A stretch of DNA of 64,000 nucleotides, from NCBI RefSeq assembly GCF_022229005.1, contig NZ_JAKKFD010000002.1, forward strand, positions 124,001-188,000. Direction: 5' to 3'. Below the pieces are notes generated by a model, which was not told where the DNA came from, ran no database searches, and worked only from the letters and a program-made list of their open reading frames with translations. The number at the start of each line of letters is the position of its first letter. Position 1 is the stretch's first letter. The position numbers and the translations under genes are program-made. Of the stretch, positions 1 through 8,161 are shown in pieces. The DNA comes from Micromonospora trifolii (GTDB lineage Bacteria > Actinomycetota > Actinomycetes > Mycobacteriales > Micromonosporaceae).

Positions 1-966
1 GGCGGGTACGCCAACTTCGCCACTGTCACCGGCGGGGTCACCGCCCCGACCGGCACCCGGACCCTGTTCCTGGTCTTCAAGGGCACCGGCCCGTACTTCG
101 ACATCGACGAGTTCACCCTCTCCACCAGCCCCGGCGGTCCCGGACCTGACCCGGACCCGGACCCGGATCCCGAGCCGGGTGCCAACCTGGCCCGGGGCAA
201 GCCGGCGCGCGCGTCCAGCTTCGAGGGCGCGTTCGGCGCGGCCAACGCGTTCGACGGCGTGGCCGGTACCCGGTGGGGCAGCGCCTTCGGTGACCCACAG
301 TGGATCGACGTGGACCTCGGCGCCACGTACGCCATCAACCGGGTCAAGCTGACCTGGGAGGCGGCGTACGGCAGCGGATACCAGATCCAGACCTCGCCGG
401 ACGGTGTCAACTTCACCACGATCCGTACGGTGACCGGTGGCGACGGCGGGGTGGACGACCTGACCGGGCTCAGCGGGTCCGGCCGGTACATCCGGCTTCT
501 CGGCACCACCCGGGGGACCGCGTGGGGTTACTCGTTGTTCGAGTTCGAGGTGTACGGCGGCACCGGAAGCCCGACCGGCGGCAACCTGTTGCTGAACAAA
601 CCCGCGTCGACGTCCAGCAACGAGGGGGCCGACGTGTCCGGCGCCCAGGCCGTCGACGGCAGCCTCACCACCCGCTGGTCGAGCACGTTCTCCGATCCGC
701 AGTGGATCCGGGTCGACCTCGGCAGCGCCACAGCGATCGGCCGGGTCAAGCTGAGCTGGGAGGCGGCGTACAGCAGCGCGTACCAGATCCAGACCTCGAA
801 TGACGGCAGCACCTGGACCACGGTGAAGACGGTGACCGGGGCCGACGGCGGCGTGGACGAGCACACCGCCCTGGGCGCCAACGGCCGCTACCTGCGGATC
901 TACGGCACGGCTCGGGGCACCGGATACGGCCACTCGCTCTGGGAGTTGGAGGCGTACTCCAGCTGA
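1..966 (+). CDS. Secreted carbohydrate-binding protein, C-terminal part (CBM6 tail plus two discoidin domains)
   Basis: The reading frame is open from base 1, so the N-terminus and any catalytic domain lie outside the window. Residues 1-38 look like the last strands of a CBM6-type beta-sandwich (LVFKGTGPYFDIDEFTL). A Pro-Asp repeat linker follows, then two F5/8 type C (discoidin/CBM32-like) domains at about 60-186 and 195-320. The two domains are clearly duplicated: both carry W-G/S-S-x-F-x-DPQWI, VKLxWEAAY, YQIQTS and TVTGxDGGVD. Such tandem modules normally tether a secreted glycoside hydrolase to polysaccharide. Which enzyme this one serves cannot be told from the fragment. Confidence 0.85.
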   Translation, partial: GGYANFATVTGGVTAPTGTRTLFLVFKGTGPYFDIDEFTLSTSPGGPGPDPDPDPDPEPGANLARGKPARASSFEGAFGAANAFDGVAGTRWGSAFGDPQWIDVDLGATYAINRVKLTWEAAYGSGYQIQTSPDGVNFTTIRTVTGGDGGVDDLTGLSGSGRYIRLLGTTRGTAWGYSLFEFEVYGGTGSPTGGNLLLNKPASTSSNEGADVSGAQAVDGSLTTRWSSTFSDPQWIRVDLGSATAIGRVKLSWEAAYSSAYQIQTSNDGSTWTTVKTVTGADGGVDEHTALGANGRYLRIYGTARGTGYGHSLWELEAYSS

Positions 967-1040
967 ACCACCACCGATGACGTGGCCGGCACGGATCAGC
1001 GTGCCGGCCACGTCCGTCGCTGCGCTCTCGCTGTCCTTGC

Positions 1041-1061
1041 ATATACCGGCTATCGGTATAT
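1041..1061. promoter_or_regulatory. Inverted repeat, probable PadR operator
   Basis: ATATACCG, five bases, CGGTATAT forms a perfect 8-bp dyad ending 10 bases before the chosen padR start. It is AT-rich against a GC-rich background and may contain the -10 box. PadR-family repressors typically bind such ATAT-flanked dyads in their own promoter, so autoregulation is inferred. Confidence 0.6.
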
Positions 1062-1071
1062 GCTCTCTGGC

Positions 1072-1419
1072 ATGGCTGAGGCTCCACTGCGGGAACCGAC
1101 GTTCCTGGTGCTCACCGCGCTGGCGGAGGCGCCCATGCATGGGTACGCCGTCGTCGAGGACGTGCTGCGCATCTCCGACGGCCGGGTTCGCCTGCGCGCC
1201 GGCACCCTCTACGCCGTCCTCGATCGACTCCGCTCCGACGGTCTCATCGAGGTCGAGCGCGAAGAGGTGGTGCAGTCCCGGCTGCGCCGCTACTACCGCC
1301 TCACCGCAGTGGGCGCGCGGCGGCTCACCGAAGAGGCGTCCCGCCTGCGACACAACGCGGACGCCGCTCGGGTGCGGCTGCGCCGCAGCGGCCTACTGAC
1401 CGATGGGGGTGCGGCGTGA
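1072..1419 (+). CDS. PadR family transcriptional regulator
   Basis: A 115-residue winged-helix protein. The N-terminal half has the PadR signature (EPTFLVLTALAEAPMHGYAVVEDV, then LRAGTLYAVLDRLRSDGLIE), and the wing is followed by RRYYRLTAVGARRL. This is the short PadR-s1 form, with only a brief C-terminal helix for dimerisation. The start at 1072 matches the family N-terminus; an in-frame ATG at 1060 is possible but overlaps the operator dyad. The stop codon overlaps the start of the next gene by 4 bp, so the pair is one operon. PadR proteins usually repress a neighbouring membrane or efflux gene and release DNA on ligand binding; the ligand is unknown. Confidence 0.85.
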   Translation: MAEAPLREPTFLVLTALAEAPMHGYAVVEDVLRISDGRVRLRAGTLYAVLDRLRSDGLIEVEREEVVQSRLRRYYRLTAVGARRLTEEASRLRHNADAARVRLRRSGLLTDGGAA

Positions 1420-2492
1420 GCGGCGACGATCTGGAGCGTCGCTATCGACGGCTGCTGGCCGTCTATCCATGGGAACACCGTCGGGTTTACGAGGACGAGA
1501 TGCTGGCCGTGCTCCTCGCCGGCGCGCGGCCGGGCCAGCGGCGACCCGGCGCCGCCGACGTACGGAACCTGGTCGGCGCCGGCTTGCGGGCGCGGCTGCG
1601 GGTGGGCGCACGGGGGTTCACCGAGCCGAGCTGGGCGGACGCGGCGACGGTGACCGGCCTGCTGGTCGCTGCCGTCCTACTGGCCCTCGCCAGCAGGGCG
1701 CTGCTCGGCCAGCTCGTCCGCGCGCCGAGCCTGCCACAGGGGTTCGCGCCGAGCGGCCCGGATCTCGTCGACTGGCTGCGCGTCGTCGGCTGGGCGGGCG
1801 TCTGCGCGGCGGTGCTGCTCGGGTGGCGGTGGGTCGCCGCCGGCCTGGCCTGGGCCGGCGTGCTCGGCTGGGGTGCGCTCGTCGCACCGCAGACCGGCGA
1901 CAACCCGACGTACGTGGTGGACACCTTGCCGCAGTTCGCGCTCGCCGTGGTGGCTGCCGCCGCGCTCACAGTGCCGGCGCCGCGTCGCCGGGCGATCGCG
2001 CTGCTGGGCGTACGCCGGATGCTGGCCCTGCTGCTCGCGCCGGCCGCGATGGTCGCGCTGTTGGTGACGAACCGGGTGACCAGCCCCACGTTCGACTTCG
2101 TCGGTGAGGTGTCCTACCAGGTCTTCTACGACCTGGAGGCGAGCAGTGAGCTGGTCCTCTGGCTCTACGTCGCGGGCCTGGTGGCCGCCGCGTCGGCCAT
2201 GGTGATCGCGGTTGCCACGCTCACTCCGGCGGTACGCCGGCGGGTCGTCGTCATGCTCCTGCCCGTGGCGGCCCTGGACCTGCTGATCGACAGCGCCCTC
2301 GCCGGTTGGGCCACCTCGACAATGCACATGGGACACGCCATCCCTCTGGTGTCGACGCAGTGGGCGATGCTGGTGCTGGTCGCGCCGGTGACCTTCCTGG
2401 CCGGGGCGTTGCTCGTGCGACGTCGAGAGGAGACCCTGCGCATGGTCGCCCTCGGCCGGAACGCCGACCGCGAGCAGCCAATGGGTCGGTGA
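1416..2492 (+). CDS. PadR-linked polytopic membrane protein
   Basis: Starts at a GTG that overlaps the padR stop (GTGA). The 358-residue product has a soluble N-terminus with the motif RRLLAVYPWEHRRVYEDEML, followed by about eight hydrophobic segments between residues 75 and 340. The YPxxxRxxYxxEML motif is common in actinobacterial membrane proteins encoded directly behind PadR regulators. No transporter signature or catalytic motif is visible, so no function is assigned. The overlap with padR indicates co-transcription and probably repression by PadR. Confidence 0.75.
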   Translation: MSGDDLERRYRRLLAVYPWEHRRVYEDEMLAVLLAGARPGQRRPGAADVRNLVGAGLRARLRVGARGFTEPSWADAATVTGLLVAAVLLALASRALLGQLVRAPSLPQGFAPSGPDLVDWLRVVGWAGVCAAVLLGWRWVAAGLAWAGVLGWGALVAPQTGDNPTYVVDTLPQFALAVVAAAALTVPAPRRRAIALLGVRRMLALLLAPAAMVALLVTNRVTSPTFDFVGEVSYQVFYDLEASSELVLWLYVAGLVAAASAMVIAVATLTPAVRRRVVVMLLPVAALDLLIDSALAGWATSTMHMGHAIPLVSTQWAMLVLVAPVTFLAGALLVRRREETLRMVALGRNADREQPMGR

Positions 2493-2505
2493 AGTGGCAG
2501 ACTGC

Positions 2506-2862
2506 TCACCCGACAGTGGGTCTCCCACGATCGTCGGCGAACACCGCTCGGCTGAGATAGTGCCGGGACTGCCGATCGAAGCGCCCGAGCAGATCACGGG
2601 CGGCGGGCGGGACGACCGAGGTTGACGGATCGCCGCCGGTGAAGGCCGCCACCGCGGCGTAGTCGGTGAATGTCATGGCGGTGAGAAATTCGCTGCCCTT
2701 GGCGGGGTCCAGCTCCTGCGGGGAACGACGCAGAACCCGAAGCTCCTGTAGCCCGTCCACGCCCCGGGCAAGGATCGCGGGCGCGATGTCCTGCGTCAAC
2801 AACCGTTCGTAGGCGTCAGCGGAAGCGGGCTTCGTCCACCCGCTCCACAGTCGAAGAATCAT
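2506..2862 (-). CDS. Small dimeric alpha/beta-barrel protein (antibiotic biosynthesis monooxygenase-like)
   Basis: A 118-residue protein beginning MILRLWSGWT. It has the alternating beta-alpha-beta pattern of a ferredoxin-like ABM or Dabb barrel: an initial strand, a helix with YERLLTQDIAPAI, a strand with LRVLRR, and FLTAMTFTDYAAVAAFTG. Proteins of this type are often quinol monooxygenases or heme-type chaperones, but no catalytic residue can be assigned here. It is divergent from a MarR regulator, and its start codon lies inside the palindrome shared with that gene. It is therefore the most likely MarR target. Confidence 0.6.
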   Translation of the reverse strand: MILRLWSGWTKPASADAYERLLTQDIAPAILARGVDGLQELRVLRRSPQELDPAKGSEFLTAMTFTDYAAVAAFTGGDPSTSVVPPAARDLLGRFDRQSRHYLSRAVFADDRGRPTVG

Positions 2863-2878
2863 GACAGCATGCTGTCAT
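2861..2878. promoter_or_regulatory. Perfect 18-bp palindrome, probable MarR operator
   Basis: ATGACAGCATGCTGTCAT reads the same on both strands. It lies between the divergent barrel-protein and marR genes and covers the start codon of the former. A further half-site (CTGTCAA) follows at 2891-2897. MarR repressors bind 16-20 bp palindromes of this kind between divergent targets. Confidence 0.7.
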
Positions 2879-2917
2879 CGCGGTACCAGGCTGTCAATGT
2901 GCGCTAAGGTGCTGCCG

Positions 2918-3370
2918 ATGACGGAACGGAAGCAGGGCCGGGTCGACGCCTATCGGCTGCTGATGGCAGACGTGTACGAGCTGGCCGGCGAGTCCCGGCG
3001 CTCAAGTGAGGAGCTCGCCCGAGAAGCGGGACAAACTGCCGCCCGATGGCACGTCATGAGCGTGCTCTCCGACGGCTCCCGCACCGTCGCGAGCGCGGCG
3101 CGCAGACTCGGCCTCGCGCGACAGAGCGTGCAGCGAGTGGTCGACGACCTGGCCCGTGCCGGGATGGTGGAGTTGCACGACAATCCCGATCACCGCCGCG
3201 CGCCACTCGTGACACTCACGGAAGCGGGTCTCGTCACGCTCACCGGTCTCCTGGAACGCTCGGACGCCGACCGCCGGGACGCCGTGGACCGAGCACGTGT
3301 CAGCCTTAGCGATCTTGAGAATGCTCGCGCGACACTCCGGAGGTTGGTGGACGCCCTGCAGAGCCGGTGA
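2918..3370 (+). CDS. MarR family transcriptional regulator
   Basis: A 150-residue winged-helix protein with the MarR layout: an N-terminal dimerisation helix; helix-turn-helix TVASAARRLGLARQSVQRVVDDLARAGMVE; a wing with NPDHRRAPLVTLTEAG; and a long C-terminal helix. The start at 2918 (MTERKQGR) is preferred because the frame upstream runs into the palindrome; an ATG at 2897 is the alternative. It is divergent from a small alpha/beta-barrel gene and probably represses that gene and itself through the 18-bp palindrome. The inducer cannot be inferred. Confidence 0.8.
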   Translation: MTERKQGRVDAYRLLMADVYELAGESRRSSEELAREAGQTAARWHVMSVLSDGSRTVASAARRLGLARQSVQRVVDDLARAGMVELHDNPDHRRAPLVTLTEAGLVTLTGLLERSDADRRDAVDRARVSLSDLENARATLRRLVDALQSR

Positions 3371-3406
3371 ACCGCAGCGACACTCACCGCACGTGCTCCC
3401 GGGTCG

Positions 3407-3895
3407 TCAGTCGTCGGCGACGGCCACCGGCTCCGAGCCGATGCAGCGCACCTTCAACTCGTACTCCCGGGCCGCCCCCTGGAACGTGACCTCGACATCG
3501 TCGTCCGGGCCCCGGTCCACGTCGCGGACCCGGTAACCCTGCGCGGGCGCCCAGGAGACGAGGCGTACGCCGCCGACGCCGCACTCGGCGACGGCCGTGC
3601 CGCCGTCGGTGGCGAACCCCCGGCGGGCCCCGGAACTGGCGCTCGGTGCGGGACCCGTCGTGCCCGGCGCGGCCGAGGCGGTGCCCGTCGTGCCCGGCGC
3701 GGCCGAGGCGGTGCCCGTGGTGGGCGCCGGCTCCGGTGCGGCGAGCGCCCGCTCGATCTCGGCCTCGCTGCGCACCCCGCCCGGGGTGCCGGTGAGGCTC
3801 TCGCCCACCAACCGGATCGCGCCCAGGCCGATCACTGTGGCGATGGCGGCGGTGGCCACCCACCCGGTGGCGACGAGGATCGAACGACGGCCCAT
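3407..3895 (-). CDS. Membrane-anchored protein with extracytoplasmic domain, unknown function
   Basis: A 162-residue protein. A basic N-terminus (MGRRS) precedes one hydrophobic segment at about 5-30. A Thr/Ala/Pro/Ser-rich spacer at about 60-85 follows, then a small C-terminal domain with two cysteines (AECGVG and KVRCIG) that may form a disulfide. The start at 3895 is set by the signal-anchor; a frame extending 13 codons further upstream lacks a family-like N-terminus. The spacer contains a 30-bp tandem duplication. The gene is divergent from the response regulator at 3998. No known family was recognised. Confidence 0.55.
   Translation of the reverse strand: MGRRSILVATGWVATAAIATVIGLGAIRLVGESLTGTPGGVRSEAEIERALAAPEPAPTTGTASAAPGTTGTASAAPGTTGPAPSASSGARRGFATDGGTAVAECGVGGVRLVSWAPAQGYRVRDVDRGPDDDVEVTFQGAAREYELKVRCIGSEPVAVADD
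3661..3720. repeat. 30-bp tandem duplication in coding sequence
   Basis: Two adjacent copies of a 30-bp unit differing only at the last base. They encode a duplicated 10-residue TGTASAAPGT-like segment in the spacer of the membrane-anchored protein. The length is a multiple of three, so the frame is kept. Confidence 0.85.
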
Positions 3896-3997
3896 CCCCT
3901 GACTATCCCCGATCCGTCCTTGTCGTTGGCACATCCGAACGCTAAGGCGTGGTTAACGTGCGCCGCACTGCCAGCGGCAGCGGTTAGCCTGCCAGCT

Positions 3998-4693
3998 GTG
4001 GCCCGCCTGTTGCTCATCGAGGACGACCTGACGATCCGTACCCCGCTGATCCGGGCCCTGCGCGAACGCGGCCACGCGGTGGCGGCGGCCTCGACCGCGA
4101 TGGCCGGGCTCCGCGACGCGCTGGAGGACCGACCCGACCTCGTCGTGCTCGACCTGGGCCTGCCCGACCTGGACGGCCGCGAGCTGCTGCGGATGCTGCG
4201 CGCGGTCAGCTCGGTGCCGGTCATCGTGGCCACGGCGCGCGACGACGAAACCGAGATCGTCCGGGTGCTCGACGCGGGCGCCGACGACTACGTGGTCAAA
4301 CCGTTCACCGCGGCGCAGCTCGACGCCCGCGTCCGGGCGGTGCTGCGGCGGGGCCCCGCCGGCGCCGACGGGCAGGACCCGGCGCTCGTCGTCGGCGGCC
4401 TCCGCGTCGACCCCCGGGCCCGGCAGGTGACACTGGACGGGGTCGCGGTCGAGCTGACGCCCCGCGAGTTCGATCTGCTGCATCACCTCGCCGGCCGACC
4501 CGGCCAGGTCGTCACCAAACGTGAGCTGCTCACGGAGGTGTGGCAGATCCCCTACGGCGGAGCCGACAAGACCGTCGACGTGCACCTGTCCTGGTTGCGT
4601 CGCAAGCTGGGGGAGAACGCCCAACAGCCCCGCTACCTGCACACCGTGCGGGGTGTCGGGGTGCGTCTCGAAGCCCCGGCGGTGCGGTCGTGA
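3998..4693 (+). CDS. OmpR/PhoB-type response regulator
   Basis: A 231-residue two-domain regulator starting at GTG (VARLLLIEDD). The receiver domain has the acidic pocket Glu8/Asp9/Asp10, phospho-acceptor Asp52 in VVLDLGLPD, a Thr/Ala switch at about 79 and Lys101 in VVKPF. The C-terminal winged helix (about 130-228) carries LTPREFDLLHHLAGRPGQVVTKRELL and the recognition helix VDVHLSWLRRKLGE. Its stop overlaps the start of the histidine kinase gene by 4 bp, so the two form one operon and a cognate pair. The signal and targets are not evident. Confidence 0.92.
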   Translation: MARLLLIEDDLTIRTPLIRALRERGHAVAAASTAMAGLRDALEDRPDLVVLDLGLPDLDGRELLRMLRAVSSVPVIVATARDDETEIVRVLDAGADDYVVKPFTAAQLDARVRAVLRRGPAGADGQDPALVVGGLRVDPRARQVTLDGVAVELTPREFDLLHHLAGRPGQVVTKRELLTEVWQIPYGGADKTVDVHLSWLRRKLGENAQQPRYLHTVRGVGVRLEAPAVRS

Positions 4694-5976
4694 GGGCGCG
4701 GCTCGCGCTGCTGGTCGCCGCGGTCAGCGTCCTCACCCTCATCGCGTTCCTGGTGCCGCTGGCGCTGCTGGTCCGCACCGTCGCCGAGGACCGGGCCACC
4801 GTTCGGGCCACCGCCGACGCGCAGAGCCTGGTGCCGGTGGTCGGCACCGCCGACGCGGCGACCATCCGGCTCACCGTCGAGCAACTCGCCGCGGAGTCCG
4901 GCCGACCGGTGAGCGTCTTCCTGCCGGACGGCACGGTGCTCGGCGCCCAGACACCGCGTACGCCCGCGGTGGCCCTTGCCGCCCGCGGACAGAGCCTCAC
5001 CGGCGAGTCGGCTGCCGGCCGGGAGGTGGTCATCGCCGTGCAGGGTCGTTCGGACGGCACCGGGGTGATCCGGATCGCGGTGCCGCAGCACGAGCTGACC
5101 GCCGGGGTCACCCGGGCCTGGCTGGTGCTGGCGCTGCTCGGCGTGATCCTCGTGCTGATCGGGTTGCTGGTCGCCGACCGGCTGGCGCGCACCCTGGTCC
5201 GGCCGATCAGCGACCTCTCGGCCGTCTCGCACCGGCTGGCCAACGCCGAACTGGACGCCCGGGTCACGCCGGCCGGCCCGCGCGAGCTGCGCGAGGTGGC
5301 CGGCGCGCTCAACCATCTCGCCACCCGGATCCAGGTGCTCCTGGTGCAGGAGCGCGAACAGGTCGCCGACCTGTCCCACCAGCTGCGCACGCCTCTGACC
5401 GCGTTGCGGCTGGAGGCGGAGTCGTTGCGCGACCCGGACGACGCCGTCCGGATCACCGCCGCCGCGGACGGGCTCGAACGCGCGGTGACCGGGTTGATCC
5501 GGCAGGCCCGGTGGCGGCACGCACCGGCGCAGCCGGCCTCCTCGGACGCGGCGGCGATCGTCACCGACCGGGTCGCGTTCTGGTCGGTGCTGGCCGAGGA
5601 CACCGGCCGGGACGTCACCCTCGACCTGACGCCCGGCCCTCTTCCCGTCGGTGTGGCCGCCGACAACCTGACGGCGGCCGTGGACGCCCTGCTCGGCAAC
5701 GTCTTCGCGCACACCCCCGACGGGACACCGTTCGCCGTCCGGCTCGCCCGGGAGGCGGGCGAGGTGGTCCTCACGGTCGCCGACGAGGGGCCGGGAATGC
5801 CCGCCGGGGCGATCCGGCGGGGTGCCAGCGCGGCCGGATCCACAGGCCTCGGCCTGGACATCGCCCGGCGTGCCGCGCAGGCCGCCGGCGGTCGACTGGA
5901 GTTGCGGGCCGGCCCGCGAGGCGGTGCGCAGGTGCTGCTCCGGCTCGGGCCTCCGACGTCGCCGCAGGACGCATAG
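4690..5976 (+). CDS. Membrane sensor histidine kinase
   Basis: A 428-residue partner of the preceding regulator, starting at a GTG overlapping its stop. Transmembrane helices lie at about 4-28 and 138-162 and flank an extracytoplasmic sensor of about 110 residues. A HAMP linker follows, then the phospho-acceptor His230 in LSHQLRTPL. The ATPase domain has an N-box (ALLGNVFAHTPDG), a G1 box (VADEGPGMP) and a G2 box (STGLGLDIARR). It autophosphorylates and passes phosphate to Asp52 of the regulator. The sensor domain is not recognisable, so the stimulus is unknown. Confidence 0.92.
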   Translation: MRARLALLVAAVSVLTLIAFLVPLALLVRTVAEDRATVRATADAQSLVPVVGTADAATIRLTVEQLAAESGRPVSVFLPDGTVLGAQTPRTPAVALAARGQSLTGESAAGREVVIAVQGRSDGTGVIRIAVPQHELTAGVTRAWLVLALLGVILVLIGLLVADRLARTLVRPISDLSAVSHRLANAELDARVTPAGPRELREVAGALNHLATRIQVLLVQEREQVADLSHQLRTPLTALRLEAESLRDPDDAVRITAAADGLERAVTGLIRQARWRHAPAQPASSDAAAIVTDRVAFWSVLAEDTGRDVTLDLTPGPLPVGVAADNLTAAVDALLGNVFAHTPDGTPFAVRLAREAGEVVLTVADEGPGMPAGAIRRGASAAGSTGLGLDIARRAAQAAGGRLELRAGPRGGAQVLLRLGPPTSPQDA

Positions 5977-6004
5977 CCGCTGCGGTGCCGGGTAGCTGCC
6001 AGTC

Positions 6005-6559
6005 ATGGCGCGGTATACGAAACCCGAGCTCAGAGAGCAGATCAAGGAAGAGATCAAGGCTTCCGACAAGGGCGGCCGGCCCGGGCAGTGGTCGGCGCGC
6101 AAGTCACAGCTGGTCACTCAGGAGTACAAGAAGCGCGGCGGCGGATTCCTGGGCGAAAAGGACGAGCGGCAGAAGTCTCTCCAGCGCTGGGGCAACGAGA
6201 AATGGCAGACGAAGGAGGGCGACACCCGTGCGCGCAAGGGCGCCACGACGAGTCGTTACCTGCCCAAGAAGGCCTGGGAGGAGATGTCGGAGAGCCAGAA
6301 ACGCGCTACCGACACGAAGAAGCGCGAGGCGTCCCGATCCGGCAAGCAGTACGTCGCCAACACCGGGCCGGCCAAGCGGGCGCGTCGGGATGCCACCACT
6401 GCCGGACGGATGACGGAGATGTCGGTCGCGGAGGCGGCCAAGTTGGTCCGGGGCCTCGACACGCGACAGCTCAAGACCGCCCTGCGTAACGAGCGCGCCA
6501 GCAAGGACCGCAAGACGCTCGTCCAGCGGCTGGAAGGTGAGCTCAACCGGCGCGGCTGA
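6005..6559 (+). CDS. DUF5872-type basic protein
   Basis: A 184-residue, very Lys/Arg-rich soluble protein. The N-terminus (MARYTKPELREQIKEEIKAS, then GGRPGQWSARKSQL and a YKKRGGG stretch) matches the DUF5872 pattern as I recall it. The middle is highly charged, and the C-terminus forms two amphipathic helices (SVAEAAKLVRGLDTRQLKTAL). The basic composition suggests nucleic-acid association, but this is inference. It stands alone, downstream of the two-component operon. Confidence 0.7.
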   Translation: MARYTKPELREQIKEEIKASDKGGRPGQWSARKSQLVTQEYKKRGGGFLGEKDERQKSLQRWGNEKWQTKEGDTRARKGATTSRYLPKKAWEEMSESQKRATDTKKREASRSGKQYVANTGPAKRARRDATTAGRMTEMSVAEAAKLVRGLDTRQLKTALRNERASKDRKTLVQRLEGELNRRG

Positions 6560-6593
6560 CCGTGCCGGTACGGCTGGTTCCGCGCCGAGCGGG

Positions 6594-7472
6594 TCAGGGC
6601 GCGACCTGCTGGCCGAAGCCGGTCGAGGTGATCCGGTCGTCATCTCGGCGGCGCAGGATCCGCACCTCGCTGGTGGCCTCGGTGTCGGTCAACGGCAGCA
6701 CTCCCACCGGCGCGGGCACTACCGCGGCGATGCTCGCCGGCGCGATCGTCACTCCGAGGCCGGCCGCGACCAGGTGCGCCATAGTGGCCCAACTGCTGGC
6801 GTGCTGGACGATGCGCGGGGTGTAGCCGGCCTCCAGGCACGGCCGGAGATTGCGCTGGTAGGCCCGTTCGCCGGCCACCCGTGGAATGAAGACGAACGGG
6901 TCGTCTCGTAGCACTGCGGCGCTGATCGCGAGGTCTCCCGCGTGCGGGTGATCGGTCGGCAGAACGGCGACGAAGGATTCGGTGGCAAACGTGGTGCCGA
7001 CCAGGTCGTCGTGGTCGTCCGCGTCCCGAACCACGCCGAGATCGACCTCGCCGTTGAGCAGCCGCTCGACGATGCGCGCCGTGTACGCCTCATGAAGGCG
7101 TAGGTGAACCGCCGGATAGCGTTCGCGGAACCGCCGGATCGGCCCAGCCAGCCCGAGGTGGATAGCCGAACTGACGAAACCGATGTCGAAGCGCCCCTGC
7201 TCCCCGCACCCGATGCGACCCGCCTCGTGCACGTCGTCGGCCACTGCGGCCAGCACCCGCCGGCACCGGTTGAGATACGCCTCACCTGCGGGCGTCAGTG
7301 CCACCGATCGGGAGGTGCGGACGAACAGCGGCGTACCGATCATCGCCTCGAGCTGGCGGATCTGTTGCGACAGCGGCGGCTGAGCCATCCGCAGCCGCAC
7401 CGCGGCCCGGCCGAAGTGCAGCTCCTCAGCGACCGCGACGAAGTAGCGCAGGTGGCGCAACTCGGGTTCCAT
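6594..7472 (-). CDS. LysR family transcriptional regulator
   Basis: A 292-residue protein with the classical LysR N-terminus: LRHLRYFVAVAEELHFGRAAVRLRMAQPPLSQQIRQLE, then TPLFVRTSRSVALTPAG. A two-lobed periplasmic-binding-like effector domain spans about 92-290. It is divergent from the acetyltransferase gene at 7543, so it probably regulates that gene or itself across the 70-bp shared promoter. The AT-rich intergenic stretch (CAAGGATATG and CAAGATATTGG) is a plausible but imperfect binding region. The co-inducer is unknown. Confidence 0.88.
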   Translation of the reverse strand: MEPELRHLRYFVAVAEELHFGRAAVRLRMAQPPLSQQIRQLEAMIGTPLFVRTSRSVALTPAGEAYLNRCRRVLAAVADDVHEAGRIGCGEQGRFDIGFVSSAIHLGLAGPIRRFRERYPAVHLRLHEAYTARIVERLLNGEVDLGVVRDADDHDDLVGTTFATESFVAVLPTDHPHAGDLAISAAVLRDDPFVFIPRVAGERAYQRNLRPCLEAGYTPRIVQHASSWATMAHLVAAGLGVTIAPASIAAVVPAPVGVLPLTDTEATSEVRILRRRDDDRITSTGFGQQVAP

Positions 7473-7542
7473 ACATCAAGGATATGAATGAACCCGAACA
7501 AGATATTGGACGTACGAATAGTGGTGGCCGGAGAATCTCACC

Positions 7543-8022
7543 ATGAACCCGAGCACGCTGACCGTCACGTCCATGACGACAGTTGAGGAGGCCGAGGCCT
7601 TCCGGACGCTGAACGAAGAATGGATCTCCCATTTCTTCACCATCGAGGAGTCCGACCGCATGACGCTCGACGACCCCTTCGGGGCCATCGTCGACCCGGG
7701 CGGCGACGTGCTGATCGTCCGCGATGGCGTGGAGATCGTTGGCTGTGTCGCCCTGGTTCGCAGCTCGGACGACGTCTTCGAACTGTCGAAGATGGCGTTG
7801 ACGCCGGCGGTGCGGGGCAAGGGCCTCGGCCGCCAGCTCATCAAGGCGGCCATCGAGCGCGCTCGCGGGCTCGGCGCGGGCACCCTGTTCCTGGGCAGCA
7901 GCACCAAGCTTCCGAACGCTGTGCACCTCTACGAAACCACCGGCTTCCAACACATGAGTCCGGAACAGGTCCCGCTTGCGCCGTACGCCCGCGCCAACGT
8001 CTTCATGCGGATGGCGCTCTGA
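7543..8022 (+). CDS. GNAT family N-acetyltransferase
   Basis: A 159-residue protein with the GNAT fold. Motif A is present as LTPAVRGKGLGRQLIKAAIERA, with the acetyl-CoA pyrophosphate loop RGKGLG. It is followed by TLFLGSSTKLPNAVHLYETTGF, the usual motif B. A GGAG-type ribosome-binding site precedes the ATG. The acceptor substrate (amino acid, drug or small amine) cannot be told from sequence. It is divergent from a LysR regulator that may control it. Confidence 0.85.
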   Translation: MNPSTLTVTSMTTVEEAEAFRTLNEEWISHFFTIEESDRMTLDDPFGAIVDPGGDVLIVRDGVEIVGCVALVRSSDDVFELSKMALTPAVRGKGLGRQLIKAAIERARGLGAGTLFLGSSTKLPNAVHLYETTGFQHMSPEQVPLAPYARANVFMRMAL

Positions 8023-8161
8023 CCGGTTCAGGCCGACGCGCAGTCCCGAAGGCGCGGCGCAGGCTCGTCGGCTTAACCCGGCCTTAGCGTTCGGACAGCG
8101 CGGTGCTATCCCGATCTGGCCGATCCTCGGAGTTGACAACCGAGGAAAGGTGGACACCACG

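Noticed and set aside
7473..7542. LysR binding site between lysR and the acetyltransferase
   Set aside because: The CAAGGATATG / CAAGATATTGG elements are only roughly alike and no clean T-N11-A dyad was found, so no site is listed.
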